Assembly: GCF_003718735.1 (NCBI RefSeq)
Contig: NZ_CP033460.1
Location: forward strand, 434,001 to 498,000
Length of the DNA stretch: 64,000 nucleotides
Reading direction: 5' to 3'
Source: Staphylococcus debuckii
GTDB lineage: Bacteria; Bacillota; Bacilli; Staphylococcales; Staphylococcaceae
The position numbers were made by a program, and so were the translations under genes. Of the stretch, positions 8,930 to 18,704 are shown piece after piece. The notes under the pieces are model-generated. The model saw nothing but the letters and a program-made list of their open reading frames with translations, was not told the origin of the DNA and did not search any database. Numbering within the stretch: position 1 is the first letter of the stretch; each line of letters opens with the position of its first letter.

Positions 8930-11064
8930 GTTGAGGGTACACCAGAAATAAAGAATGAAAAAATCCCGTTTGAAACAAAAATAAAATTAGATCCGAAAAT
9001 GAAACCTGGCAGCGAAGATAAAGTTGTTCAAGAAGGTAAAGATGGTAATAGAAAAACAACGACACCTATTTTTGTTAATTCAATTACAGGTGAAAAAGTC
9101 AGCGAAGGCACTCCTGTAGTCGAGACAACGCCACCAGTGGACAAAATCATCAACTATGCACCGGAAGAAATCGCACCGGGCACACGTACAGAGTTCGATC
9201 CGAACTTGCCGGCAGGCCAAGAAAAAGTAACGCCGGGCGTACCAGGATTGAAAGATCCGAAAACAGGCGAAATCATCAAAGATCCGATCGATGAAGTGGT
9301 GAAAAAAGCGGAGACCCGATTCCGAACAAAACAGTGGATGAATTCGATCCGAATGTCCCAGCAGGTGAAACACAAGAAGTACCAGGCAAACCGGGCGTGA
9401 AGAATCCGGTAACAGGCGAAGTAGTAACACCGCCGGTAGATACAGTGATCAAGCACGGACCGGTTGAAGGCACACCGGAAGTAACGAATGAACCGATTCC
9501 GCACACAACACAAACAGTGCTGGATCCTAAGATGACACCGGGCAGCGAAGACAAAGTAGTCCAAGAAGGCAAAGACGGCGTTAAGAAAACAACAACGCCG
9601 ATCTTTAAAAATCCATTGACAGGAGAAAAAGTCGGCGAAGGCACTCCGGTAGTCGAAACAACACCGCCGGTGAATGAAATCATCAACTATGCCCCGGAAG
9701 AAATCGCACCGGGCACACGCACAGAGTTCGACCCTAACTTGCCGGCAGGCGAAGAAGAAGTAACACCGGGTGTACCAGGATTGAAGGATCCGAAAACAGG
9801 TGAAATCATCAAAGATCCGATCGATAAAGTCGTGAAAAAAGGCGGAGACCCGATTCCGAACAAAACAGTGGATGAATTCGATCCGAATGTCCCAGCAGGT
9901 GAAACACAAGAAGTACCAGGCAAACCGGGCGTGAAGAATCCGGTAACAGGCGAAGTAGTAACACCACCGGTAGATACAGTGATCAAGCACGGACCGGTTG
10001 AAGGCACACCGGAAGTAACGAATGAACCGATTCCGCACACAACACAAACGGTGCTGGATCCTAAGATGACACCGGGCAGCGAAGACAAAGTAGTCCAAGA
10101 AGGCAAAGACGGCAACAAGAAAACAACAACGCCGATCTTTAAAAATCCATTGACAGGAGAAAAAGTCGGCGAAGGCACTCCGGTAGTCGAAACAACAACG
10201 CCGGTGAATGAAATCATCAACTATGCGCCGGAAGAAATCGCACCGGGCACACGCACAGAGTTCGACCCTAACTTGCCGGCAGGCGAAGAAGAAGTAACTC
10301 CGGGCGTACCAGGATTGAAGGATCCGAAAACAGGTGAAATCATCAAAGATCCGATCGATGAAGTGGTGAAAAAAGGCGGAGACCCGATTCCGAACAAAAC
10401 AGTGGATGAATTCGATCCGAATGTCCCAGCAGGGGAAACGCAAGAAGTGCCTGGCAAACCGGGCGTGAAGAATCCGATAACAGGAGAAGTAGTAACACCG
10501 CCGGTAAATACGGTTATCAAGCACGGACCGGTTGAAGGCGACGCCGAAGTCACAGAAGAAGTGATTCCGCATGGTACGAAATCCGAATTGGATCCTAAGA
10601 TGACACCGGGCAGCGAAAATAAAGTAGTCCAAGAAGGCAAAGACGGCGTTAAGAAAACAACAACACCTACATTGGTGAATCCGTTGACGAAAGAAGTTAT
10701 CGGCAAAGGAGAACCGAAAGTCGAAATAACACCTCCGGTGGACGAAATCATCAACTATGCGCCGGAAGAAATCGCACCGGGCACACGCACAGAGTTCGAC
10801 CCTAACTTGCCGGCAGGCCAAGAGAAAGTAACACCGGGCGTACCAGGATTGAAAGATCCGAAGACAGGCGAAATCATCAAAGATCCGATCGATGAAGTGG
10901 TGAAAAAAGGCGGAGACCCGATTCCGAACAAGACTGTGGACGAGTTCGATCCGAATTTACCTAAAGGTGAAACTAAGGTAATCCCTGGTAAACCTGGTCT
11001 GAAAGATCCAAAAACAGGTAAAGTGATTAAAGAACCGATTGACAAAGTTATTAAACACGGTGGA
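8930..11064 (+). repeat. Four G5-E-E coding repeats of 534 bp
   Basis: Units start at 8930, 9463, 9997 and 10531. The first is 533 bp because of the missing base near 9308. Each unit encodes a G5 domain of about 78 residues (ending IINYAP), an E spacer of about 50 ([16 protein letters not shown]...), and a second, different E spacer of about 50 ([15 protein letters not shown]...). Units 2 and 3 are nearly identical in DNA. Confidence 0.9.
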
Positions 11065-11383
11065 AAAGAATCTAAAGTTATTAATAAAGATAAATGCGAA
11101 ACAGAAAACTTTAAAATCAATAAGCCGAAACATTCAGAAGTACCAACGACACCGGAACAACCGGCTATTTCGGAAAAACTTGTAACACCGGAAACACCAA
11201 CTAAACCTGCTAAAGCTACTCCTAAACATAAAAATGTAGCAAAAGCATTACCAAAAACTGGTGAGTCTAAAGACTTTAAAGGACTTGGTTTAGCAGCCTT
11301 ATTTGGAGCAGCGGGATTATTAGTTTTATTCAGACGTAAACTATAATTTTAATGCTTAACAATTAAATAAATAGACCAATTTG

Positions 11384-11425
11384 CAGAGAGACCGTTATAC
11401 CACCCCAACGGTCTCTCTGTTTTTT
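11384..11425 (+). terminator. Terminator after the adhesin gene
   Basis: Perfect arms CAGAGAGACCGTT and AACGGTCTCTCTG are followed by six T. Confidence 0.92.
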
Positions 11426-11696
11426 ATATAATTCATCTTTAAATCCACTACTCTGCAACTCTATCAAGCTTGATAGAAAATATACACAAAGATAAAAATG
11501 TAGAATTACTTCCGCGAATTATGATTAATTCATTTTAAATAAGGAATAGCATTACTAACAAAGATAATAAATAGAGAGAACGTTAATATAAAAAAACTAC
11601 TGTTTTATAAGCTTTGTTGTATAGCTTACTAATTTATAACGAAGGGGTGCAAATCATTATAAGCAATTAATCTTTAAACAAAGCGGGGAACTTGAT

Positions 11697-12440
11697 ATGA
11701 TGAATATTATAAAAAATCCATTAGTCTTAACGTTAGGTGTGTTTACCATCGGAATTTTAACTTTTTTCGCCACTTCACTCAAATGCCACGCGGTCGATCA
11801 ATTCAAGTCAATGACGGATTTGCAGCAACATACTACAGAAGGTAAAGATTGGCAGATTCATACAAACGATGAAAAGAATAAAACAGTAGTAATGGCTCCG
11901 CATGGCGGTGGTATTGAACCTGGAACCTCTGAAATCGCACGAGAAATTGCGGATAAAAGTCAATCAGGATATTATTCTTTTTCAGCTATCAGACCAGCCA
12001 ATAACCAGCAGCTCCATGTAACGTCTGCTAACTATAATGAACCGAAAGCGAAACAGATGGTCGGCCAATCAGACCGTACTGTATCGATTCATAAAACAGC
12101 ACGCGAAGGTCGAGATGCTTATATCGGTGGGCGTGACCAAGCATTGCGCAACAGCATTTCTCAATCGCTCACTAAAGAAGGCTTTAATGTAGGAGAAGCA
12201 ACGGGGAATATTGCCGGACAGAATCCGCGTAATATTGTTAACCGTAATCAAAATGGTGCCGGTGTACAGATCGAAGTTTCTAATAAGGCGGTCAGAAGCT
12301 TTTATAAAGATGGTAATGTGTCGAGACCTGCGCGCGAGAATGCAAATAACTATACGCCGCGTATGCATGCCTTTACGACTGGCGTAAGTAATGGACTGCA
12401 GCAACAATCACAACAATCGCAATCACCCACACAACAATAA
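11697..12440 (+). CDS. Secreted poly-gamma-glutamate hydrolase family protein
   Basis: The 247-residue protein starts with a hydrophobic export signal (residues 9-27) and then matches the gamma-PGA hydrolase family of Bacillus phages (PghP type): VVMAPHGGGIEPGTSEIA supplies the first metal-ligand His and acidic residues, SAIRPANNQQLHVTSANYNEP follows, and VQIEVSNKAVR comes late. These zinc enzymes cut gamma-linked glutamate chains. The C-terminal tail is Gln/Ser-rich. The gene has its own upstream region and terminator. The PGA capsule locus begins 4.5 kb away, so a role in trimming or releasing the cell's own capsule is plausible; the relatives are phage depolymerases, so phage origin is possible. 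GCGGGG precedes a pair of adjacent ATG codons. Confidence 0.82.
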   Translation: MMNIIKNPLVLTLGVFTIGILTFFATSLKCHAVDQFKSMTDLQQHTTEGKDWQIHTNDEKNKTVVMAPHGGGIEPGTSEIAREIADKSQSGYYSFSAIRPANNQQLHVTSANYNEPKAKQMVGQSDRTVSIHKTAREGRDAYIGGRDQALRNSISQSLTKEGFNVGEATGNIAGQNPRNIVNRNQNGAGVQIEVSNKAVRSFYKDGNVSRPARENANNYTPRMHAFTTGVSNGLQQQSQQSQSPTQQ

Positions 12441-12538
12441 TAATCCGGCCGACTCACCCGCAACACTCGATATTTAGACTGCGCCGCACTTAATCACCAC
12501 CAACACTTATACACAGACCTCAACTCAATAGCACACTA

Positions 12539-12572
12539 AAACGCTGGATACCGCCTATTTCCAGCGTTTTTT
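12539..12572 (+). terminator. Terminator after the PGA hydrolase gene
   Basis: The arms AACGCTGGA and TCCAGCGTT are followed by a run of seven T. The rest of the interval 12441-12764 shows no gene. Confidence 0.9.
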
Positions 12573-12764
12573 TCTATGTAAAATATTTCAAGATTTTAAA
12601 CGTTTTACGCACACAAATATGTCTTTTGTTATATCACGATTACAAACATAAAAAGACGATTAAGAATCATGAATTTTACTGCATCGCACCAAAATTTGTA
12701 GTATCGTGGCGGTGGTGAAAAACCTACCCTAAATTAGTAACGAATCGAAGGAGGCACCACTGTT

Positions 12765-15370
12765 ATTAAACATTTAAAGCCAGGATTCACACAATTTTTA
12801 TGGATACTCCTACTCAGTATCGGAGTGACCACACTCATTTTCATCCCTTTTTTCATTCAAACCTTTCACAAAGGCATTGCCTTTAGCGGAAAAGGGGACG
12901 GCTTTACCCAGCTAATTCCATTTCAAAAATATTTATACCACCAATACACCGATTTCAAGAGCTTCTATGATATCGGCTTTGGTTTAGGTGGCGATTATAC
13001 CAAAGGGTTGTCCTATTATTATGCGACTTCGCCCTTGTTAATCATTTATTTCATCTTCATCAAGATTGGAGAATTACTGTTCCAGTTACCGACAGACAGC
13101 ATTCAATTCTGGGCAGCCAATCAAGTGATTATCGCCTACATAAGAGCAGTATTTACCTTTATCACAAGCTACTATTTATTCAAATATCTCAATCCGAAGC
13201 GTCAATTTGTGATATTAGCGACCTTGATGTACACCATTTCTGTTGTCACGATTTACTATAATTTCACATTTTCTTTCTTCGGAGATGTCGTGATACTCTT
13301 GCCGCTCTCGCTATACGCCATGGAACGCTTCTTCAGAGAGCGTAAAATCGGCTTATTTATCATCGCCGTTGCCATTACGCTCTTCTCGAACTTCTATTTC
13401 GGCTATTACGAGTTCATTATTCTCGGCATCTACTTTGTCTATCGCATTCTTTTTCCATATGAAAAGGATATCGTGAGTCGTGCCCAGAAAATCTACCTGC
13501 TCATTATAGCAGCAGTACTCAGCCTGATAATCGGCAGTATCGGCTTCTATAATGGTGTCTCTGCCGTGATGGAGAATGACCGTCAAATCAACCCGAATTT
13601 GAAACTGTCATTCCTTATCGATTTCCAAGAAAAATATCATATCTTCTCCAATGGATTCTATATTACGATTTCCATTGTGACCTTTGTGGCACTCTTAGCG
13701 TTCAACTTATACAAACATTATTTCTATCGCTTATTCGCAGTGTTGACTTGGATACTGCTCATCGGGTCATTAACACCGTATTTCGACAGCTTCTTCAACG
13801 GCTTCTCATTGCCTGCTAGAAGATGGGTGTACATACTGAACCTGACCTCCAGCGTCCTGATTGCACTCTTCATCCAGCGACTTGCCGAAATTTCGATACG
13901 CCGCTATTTAATCACAGCCATCCCATGCGCCGTAATCATGGCGCCATGTACCTTGCTTATGACGGACATATGTCTTGGATGTGGGCAACACTGGTCATCA
14001 TGATTTTCATAGGAATCCTTTTATGGCACAAAGAATGGTTGAATCATAAATACACCGCCGCTATGTTCATCGCCCTAATCTTCATCCAACAGGCACTCAT
14101 GATTAAGAACTATCACGATACACACATGTATATCTACGAACGGCCCATTGCATCAATGGATAAAGATAATTACCATAGCGCCGCTTTGCAGAAGAAATTT
14201 GACCAAATTCAGCACAAAGATAAGCACGATCCATTCAACCGTATCGAATACCTGTCATTCTCAGCCCTGAACTCACCCTTGATTTACGGCTATCGCGGCA
14301 TCTCGCTCTACTCTAGCCTGTTCAACGGCGGCATCCTGAAATACTACGATCACACCATGCAAATTGCACAGCCGATAGATAAGAACAGCACCTACCGTCT
14401 ACTCGGGAACCGCGCGAATTTAATGGCACTGTGGGACGTGAAAGATCGCTTCAAGAATCCGCCCGATGATAATATTCCTTATGGGTTTGAAAAGAAAGAC
14501 TTGGTGAGAGGGACGCATAATAAGTACCAACACTCCGAAGATACCATCCACTACCCAAGTGCGCATATCACGCAGAAAGTATATGATAATAAATCATTGA
14601 AGACACCGATAGAACGTGAACATGCGATGTTGAAAGGCGTAGTGTTGAATGATATTACAACGACTAACAAAGACGTGGAACATAACATTAACTATAAAAA
14701 TGATGTGGGGGCGGAAGCGGACGATGCACATTGGAATAAAGCCAAACATACTTTAAAGGTGAACCGCAAGAATGGCGGCATCGATTTTAAAGTACCACAT
14801 AATATTGCGGATAAATACAAAGACCTTTACTTTGAATTTGATCTTGAATTGCAAGCGCCAAACAAACCGCACCACGTAGCACTCAACGAATATAAACAAA
14901 ATCGTAATTCGCTCGAGTATTCTTATAGACGTCCAGTCACTCCAATTACGATGCGAGTGAAATCTAACGATAATGTTCATCTCAATTTATCGAAAGGGAC
15001 TTATCGCTACAAACTTAAAGGTATCTACGGTGAGGATTATCAAGCACTCAGAACCGCAGCCAAGAATGTCGACAAAGTGAAAGTGCAGGAAACACGTCAC
15101 GGTTACCGCATTACCAAACATAAAGACGACCATGGCTATCTCGTCTTGCCAATACCTTACGTAGACGGCATGCAAGCAACCGTAGACGGGCACAAGGCAG
15201 AAGTGCAGAAAGGCAACGGCATCCAAACAGTCATTCCAGTTAAGAAAGGTCAAGCACATATTGACCTCTGGTATGCGAAACCACACCTGCTCTTGCTAAG
15301 TATCGTAACAATCGTCGGCATTATCGGCGCATTCATCTTTACACGCTACTTACGAAAAAGGAAAATATAA
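12765..15370 (+). pseudogene. yfhO: YfhO-family multi-pass membrane glycosyltransferase, frameshifted
   Basis: With one base restored between about 13930 and 13946 this encodes an 868-residue YfhO protein. The N-terminal half has many membrane segments and the polytopic family signature (SGKGDGFTQLIPFQKYLY, then the GLGGDYTKGLSYYY loop); the C-terminal part is a large extracytoplasmic domain followed by a last membrane segment and RKRKI. As written, the first frame stops at 14003 and the second frame carries the rest from about 13946. The start is also odd: AAGGAGG at 12748-12754 is ten bases before an ATT, with no ATG, GTG or TTG nearby; the first ATG is after the first membrane segment. YfhO-type GT-C enzymes glycosylate lipoteichoic acid in related bacteria. 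Confidence 0.82.
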
Positions 15371-15371
15371 A

Positions 15372-15406
15372 AAGAAGCTCTAGCTGAAAAGTCGGCTAGA
15401 GCTTTA
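15372..15406. terminator. Bidirectional terminator between yfhO and the femA-like gene
   Basis: The arms AAGCTCTAGC and GCTAGAGCTT lie between convergent genes. Confidence 0.8.
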
Positions 15407-15419
15407 ATTATGGCAACGT

Positions 15420-16664
15420 TTAACGATGCTTATTTAAAAATTGATAAATCTTATAGAAGAAAGGCTTAATCGGTTTGACGAAATCTCCAACATATTCTTC
15501 AACATGTGCATTAAAGCCTTCTTTGAATTTTTGAACGCCGAAGTCTTCCGCGTCTTCACTGAAATCTCCAGTGATGCCATAGAAATTATAACGGTCGATA
15601 CCATGTTCTTTAGCGAATTTAATCATTTCCCATTGTAAGCGGTAAGCACCCATATAAGCGTTATATTTAGGATTAGAACCGCTCGATAAATAATAGACTT
15701 CATGGTTGTTATAAATATAGAGTGCAGCAGCAAGATTCAACACAGGACCGTCTGACTCAATTAAAGCAGCTGTTTCTTTCTGCTTCTTCTGTTTGCTGTT
15801 AAGCTGTTGTTCCAGTTGTTGACGTTTCGTTTTAGATTTTTTAGAATTAGGATTTTCTTCCAAATCACTTAATACCTCATTTAAGTTCTGTGTCAGTTCG
15901 TCAATTTTACGTTGCTGAATCTTTAAGAGTTCATTTAAATCGATATACGCAAGTTTCAAGAAGGCTTGGTCGTCATACGTTTTTTGCATTTTTTCGAAAT
16001 AATCTTGGTCTCTGAATGTAAAGCCGTGTTTTTCTTCCGCCATTTTAAAGAGTTCGAAAAACTGATCTGTGTCTTCAATAGGTAATGTGCGGACTTGGAC
16101 ATTCATCTCGTATGTCTTTTTAATATTTCTGCGCGTTTGATAATCCATTTCTTTTAACAATGTATCTTCTGATTTCCCCTCTAAGTTGAGCACCGACAAC
16201 CAACGAATTTGACTGGTTTGCGAATAACCCACAGTTAACCCTTGATACTGATAACCTAAATCTTCCAATAATTGGACGACTGCACGGTTATCTTTAGATT
16301 CAATGATTTCTCCAGTGGCTGTTCTGATATTTTCAAGAATATACGGATCAGCGAGTACATATAAACAATTCTGGTGCTTTAAATAAGCGGTTAAATTTTT
16401 GAAGAAAAAATCTACCAAGTTCAGATTATTAAAGTCGAGAATAGGACCTCTATGCGTATAGAAATATTTAAAGAACTTCAAACTTCTGGCCTCAGTGAGT
16501 AAACAAGCTGCAACAACTGTTCCATTCTCTTTAACACCTACTAAGTGGACATCGTGTTGATTCTCGTTTCTGTAATCATAATGTGTTTTGCTTTGCGTGT
16601 AATGCGAAAAATTGCTTTTAGTAAAATCGTCAAACTCATTTGCTGTTAATGTAACAAACTCCAT
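15420..16664 (-). CDS. FemA/FmhA-like aminoacyltransferase
   Basis: A 414-residue member of the FemABX family, the usual length. Start MEFVTLTANEF is chosen because it aligns with FemA's MKFTNLTAKEF and has an AAAGG sequence upstream; a longer start 12 codons earlier has no support. Two GNAT-like halves are visible, with the two-helix coiled-coil arm at about residues 245-305 (alternating Lys/Gln/Glu, NPNSKKSKTKRQQLEQQL) that is typical of Fem proteins, and the closing block IDRYNFYGITGDFSEDAEDFGVQKFKEG split across strands. Fem proteins add amino acids from tRNA to the peptidoglycan cross-bridge. This is probably a paralogue (FmhA type), since true femA normally sits in tandem with femB, absent here. 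Confidence 0.87.
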   Translation of the reverse strand: MEFVTLTANEFDDFTKSNFSHYTQSKTHYDYRNENQHDVHLVGVKENGTVVAACLLTEARSLKFFKYFYTHRGPILDFNNLNLVDFFFKNLTAYLKHQNCLYVLADPYILENIRTATGEIIESKDNRAVVQLLEDLGYQYQGLTVGYSQTSQIRWLSVLNLEGKSEDTLLKEMDYQTRRNIKKTYEMNVQVRTLPIEDTDQFFELFKMAEEKHGFTFRDQDYFEKMQKTYDDQAFLKLAYIDLNELLKIQQRKIDELTQNLNEVLSDLEENPNSKKSKTKRQQLEQQLNSKQKKQKETAALIESDGPVLNLAAALYIYNNHEVYYLSSGSNPKYNAYMGAYRLQWEMIKFAKEHGIDRYNFYGITGDFSEDAEDFGVQKFKEGFNAHVEEYVGDFVKPIKPFFYKIYQFLNKHR

Positions 16665-16836
16665 ATTTATAATCGGCCTTTCTGTTTGGGTTTTAGACAA
16701 TCTTTTATATATGAATTATCATAAGGTAATAGTTGCTACATTTCAACAAAATATGTGTAAATATTTTTTATATTTAAAATTATACAATGGGTAATAAGTT
16801 GCGGAGCCGCCAACACATTATTAACACAAAAAAATT

Positions 16837-16870
16837 ACGCCCCAGAAACAACTGAATGTTTCTGAGGCGC
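16837..16870. terminator. Hairpin downstream of capD
   Basis: The arms GCCCCAGAAACA and TGTTTCTGAGGCGC are nearly complementary. It lies between capD and the femA-like gene, both on the minus strand. Confidence 0.65.
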
Positions 16871-16882
16871 TACCCCCTTGTA

Positions 16883-16945
16883 TGAACTTTGCCAAAACGG
16901 GAAGACGAAATAATTTTGTTCAAAAAATTATTTCTGTCCCGCTCC
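16883..16945. repeat. Staphylococcal intergenic repeat, copy A
   Basis: The sequence CGGGAAGACGAAATAATTTT, a short loop and AAAATTATTTCTGTCCCGC forms a long hairpin ending at the capD stop. The same element occurs inverted at 23091-23155. It resembles the widespread intergenic repeat of S. aureus that contains GGGACAGAAAT. Confidence 0.65.
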
Positions 16946-18544
16946 CTATCGTACTTCTACGTCATGACCGGTTTCTGTTTTCTTATCTTTCTTGAAGTAA
17001 GTGGCACCTTGGACACTGCCGAAGTTAGGGTTATCGAAGCTGTTCTGCGGCTTGAATCCTAAGTCTTTAAATATCTTGATGTCTTTATCTGACATGCCGT
17101 CTTCATAGTAAAGATGTTTCCCATCATTATAGAAACGCGGTTTATTAATAGTTGCTTGTAAAGAATCATTGCCTCTTAAGTAAGTAGACAAGACTTCGTG
17201 CATCATCGTCGGCACTTTATTGCCACCCGGTGTGCCTGCACCTACGTAATAATTATCGCCGACTGTGATAGTAGGTGAAATGAAGGAACGTGGTGCTTTA
17301 TGTGCACCGCCATGGTTAGCACTAGCAGGTGCTTTAGAGAAACGTTTCAAGGCATTATTCATGAAGAAGCCTTGTTTAGTATAATCACCTGAACCAAAGA
17401 AGTTATTTAAGGTATTGGTAGAACTTGTCATTTTACCTTGCTTATCGACTACTACGAAGTGAGAACCTGCTGTATTGACTTGACCTTGCAGTCCAAATTT
17501 ATTCTTCAGATTCTTGTATTGCTCAGCACGCTTGGTAAGGTAACTGTCATTCATATGTTTATCATTGTTGTCCTCTTTACCATTAACTAAATAGCGGTTC
17601 TTGAAATTGACGTTACGTGCTTCCACAACACTTTCGATAAAGTCTTTGCGATTGTCTTCGCCTAAATTACCATTGATAGATTGATCAATTTTCAAGGCTT
17701 GTAATGTCAGCATTCCGCTTGTTGGATTAGGTGATGTATAAACCGTATTTCCCAGGTAATTAGTAGAAATCGGTTTCTTCTCTTTCGTTTTATAATCTTT
17801 AAAGTCTCGAGCCGTTAAGCTGCCTTTAGATTGTTTCGCGATGTTGTCTCCCATCTCTTTGTAAAAATAATCATCGCCTTTATCTCGGATATCCTTTAAA
17901 GTGTTGGCAAGATGTTCTTGTTTCACCACATCTCCTGTTTTCAGAACTTGTCCGTCTTTGAAGAAAGGAGAGTTCTTATCAATATTGCCGCTATATTTAG
18001 ATAGCAATTTAGCTAAATCGTTGTTGACTTGGAAGCCATCTTCCGCGAGGGGAATGACATAATTCAAGATTTTCTTCTCACTCATACTGCCTTCTTTTTG
18101 ATGCATGTCATGCATCCCTTTAACAAAGCCTGGAACGCCGATTTCTTGTCCATTCTTATAGTTGTAAGAGGACATAGCACTGTAGTCATACACTTTCGGC
18201 CGAGAATTCTTTTTGCCATCGTAAGTCAGTGACGTGCCTTCACCGCCGAGTCCTGCCGCGTAAGGTTCAGTTACAGCAAGTGTATAAGCGACACCGTAAG
18301 CAGCATCGGCAGAGTTACCGCCGTCTTGAATAATTTTATTGCCGACTTCACGGGCGATTTTATTATTCGTAGCGACGCCGTAATTCTTGTCCGCATTCTT
18401 CTTATTATGTTGCGCCAGTTTATTTTCATATAATTTATCTTTATCGACTTGGTCTTCTTTGTTTAAAAAGTAAAAACCAATCGAGACAAGCAGGGTCAGA
18501 ATAAGAATGACCCCAAGCACTTTCTTATTGTAGATGCTTTTCAT
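16946..18544 (-). CDS. capD: Gamma-glutamyltranspeptidase CapD-like, PGA anchoring/processing
   Basis: A 532-residue exported gamma-glutamyltranspeptidase: one N-terminal membrane anchor (residues 8-25), then GGNSADAAYGVAYTLAV (family motif), EPYAAGLGGEG, a self-cleavage region, and the late NTLNNFFGSG and GAGTPGGNKVPTM blocks. In Bacillus anthracis CapD attaches PGA to peptidoglycan and shortens it. The nucleophile region reads NTAGSHFVVVD where most family members have TTHF; the Thr three residues before Ser-His is the likely nucleophile but this is uncertain. The gene ends the capB-C-A-E-D operon and overlaps the capE stop by 20 bases. Confidence 0.88.
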   Translation of the reverse strand: MKSIYNKKVLGVILILTLLVSIGFYFLNKEDQVDKDKLYENKLAQHNKKNADKNYGVATNNKIAREVGNKIIQDGGNSADAAYGVAYTLAVTEPYAAGLGGEGTSLTYDGKKNSRPKVYDYSAMSSYNYKNGQEIGVPGFVKGMHDMHQKEGSMSEKKILNYVIPLAEDGFQVNNDLAKLLSKYSGNIDKNSPFFKDGQVLKTGDVVKQEHLANTLKDIRDKGDDYFYKEMGDNIAKQSKGSLTARDFKDYKTKEKKPISTNYLGNTVYTSPNPTSGMLTLQALKIDQSINGNLGEDNRKDFIESVVEARNVNFKNRYLVNGKEDNNDKHMNDSYLTKRAEQYKNLKNKFGLQGQVNTAGSHFVVVDKQGKMTSSTNTLNNFFGSGDYTKQGFFMNNALKRFSKAPASANHGGAHKAPRSFISPTITVGDNYYVGAGTPGGNKVPTMMHEVLSTYLRGNDSLQATINKPRFYNDGKHLYYEDGMSDKDIKIFKDLGFKPQNSFDNPNFGSVQGATYFKKDKKTETGHDVEVR

Positions 18545-18704
18545 GAGAGTGACCTCCCGTTAAGGAAACGTGTTTCTCTGTTTTAAGGTCGTGCTTTTCA
18601 TATTTATCTAAAGGCTCGTTCGCATTACTCATGACGATGAGCAGGAAAATTGCCACCATGACCAAAACAATCACACCGTATAGAATGTAATTCTTAACTT
18701 TTAT
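18525..18704 (-). CDS. capE: Small single-span membrane protein, CapE/PgsE-like
   Basis: A 59-codon frame lies between capA and capD: KVKNYILYGVIVLVMV and AIFLLIVMSN make one membrane span, followed by a charged tail (DKYEKHDLKTEKH). An ideal GGAGG lies eight bases before codon ATA (18704-18702), which takes the place expected for ATG; there is no ATG, GTG or TTG at that point. It overlaps the capA end by 11 bases and the capD start by 20. Position and architecture match CapE/PgsE, short peptides needed for PGA export in Bacillus. The product is likely real; the start codon is the doubt. Confidence 0.6.
   Translation of the reverse strand: MKVKNYILYGVIVLVMVAIFLLIVMSNANEPLDKYEKHDLKTEKHVSLTGGHSHEKHLQ

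Larger units (their letters stand above)
6785..11346 (+). pseudogene. LPXTG-anchored surface adhesin (SasG/Aap-like, pectate-lyase-like domain plus G5-E-E repeats), frameshifted
   Basis: With one base restored near 9308 this is a 1520-residue wall protein; as written the first frame stops at 9400 after 871 residues. In order: YSIRK-type signal ([17 protein letters not shown], about residues 19-35); eight 15-residue [15 protein letters not shown] repeats (residues 65-184); a beta-helical pectate-lyase-like adhesive domain starting at [13 protein letters not shown] and ending near residue 710; four units each made of one G5 domain and two E spacers; a Pro/Lys-rich wall region; and the sortase motif LPKTG with a membrane segment and RRKL tail. 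Later repeat copies read GTGAAAAAAGGCGGAG where this site reads GTGAAAAAAGCGGAG, so one G is missing. If real, the mutant would be secreted unanchored. SasG/Aap relatives mediate zinc-dependent cell-cell adhesion through G5-E repeats. Confidence 0.88.

Noticed and set aside
9154..10821. Long minus-strand open frame of 555 codons
   Set aside because: It is antisense to the G5-E-E coding repeats; it stays open only because the repeats share codon phase. Composition (Cys, Arg, Phe, His-rich) is not protein-like and no binding site precedes it.
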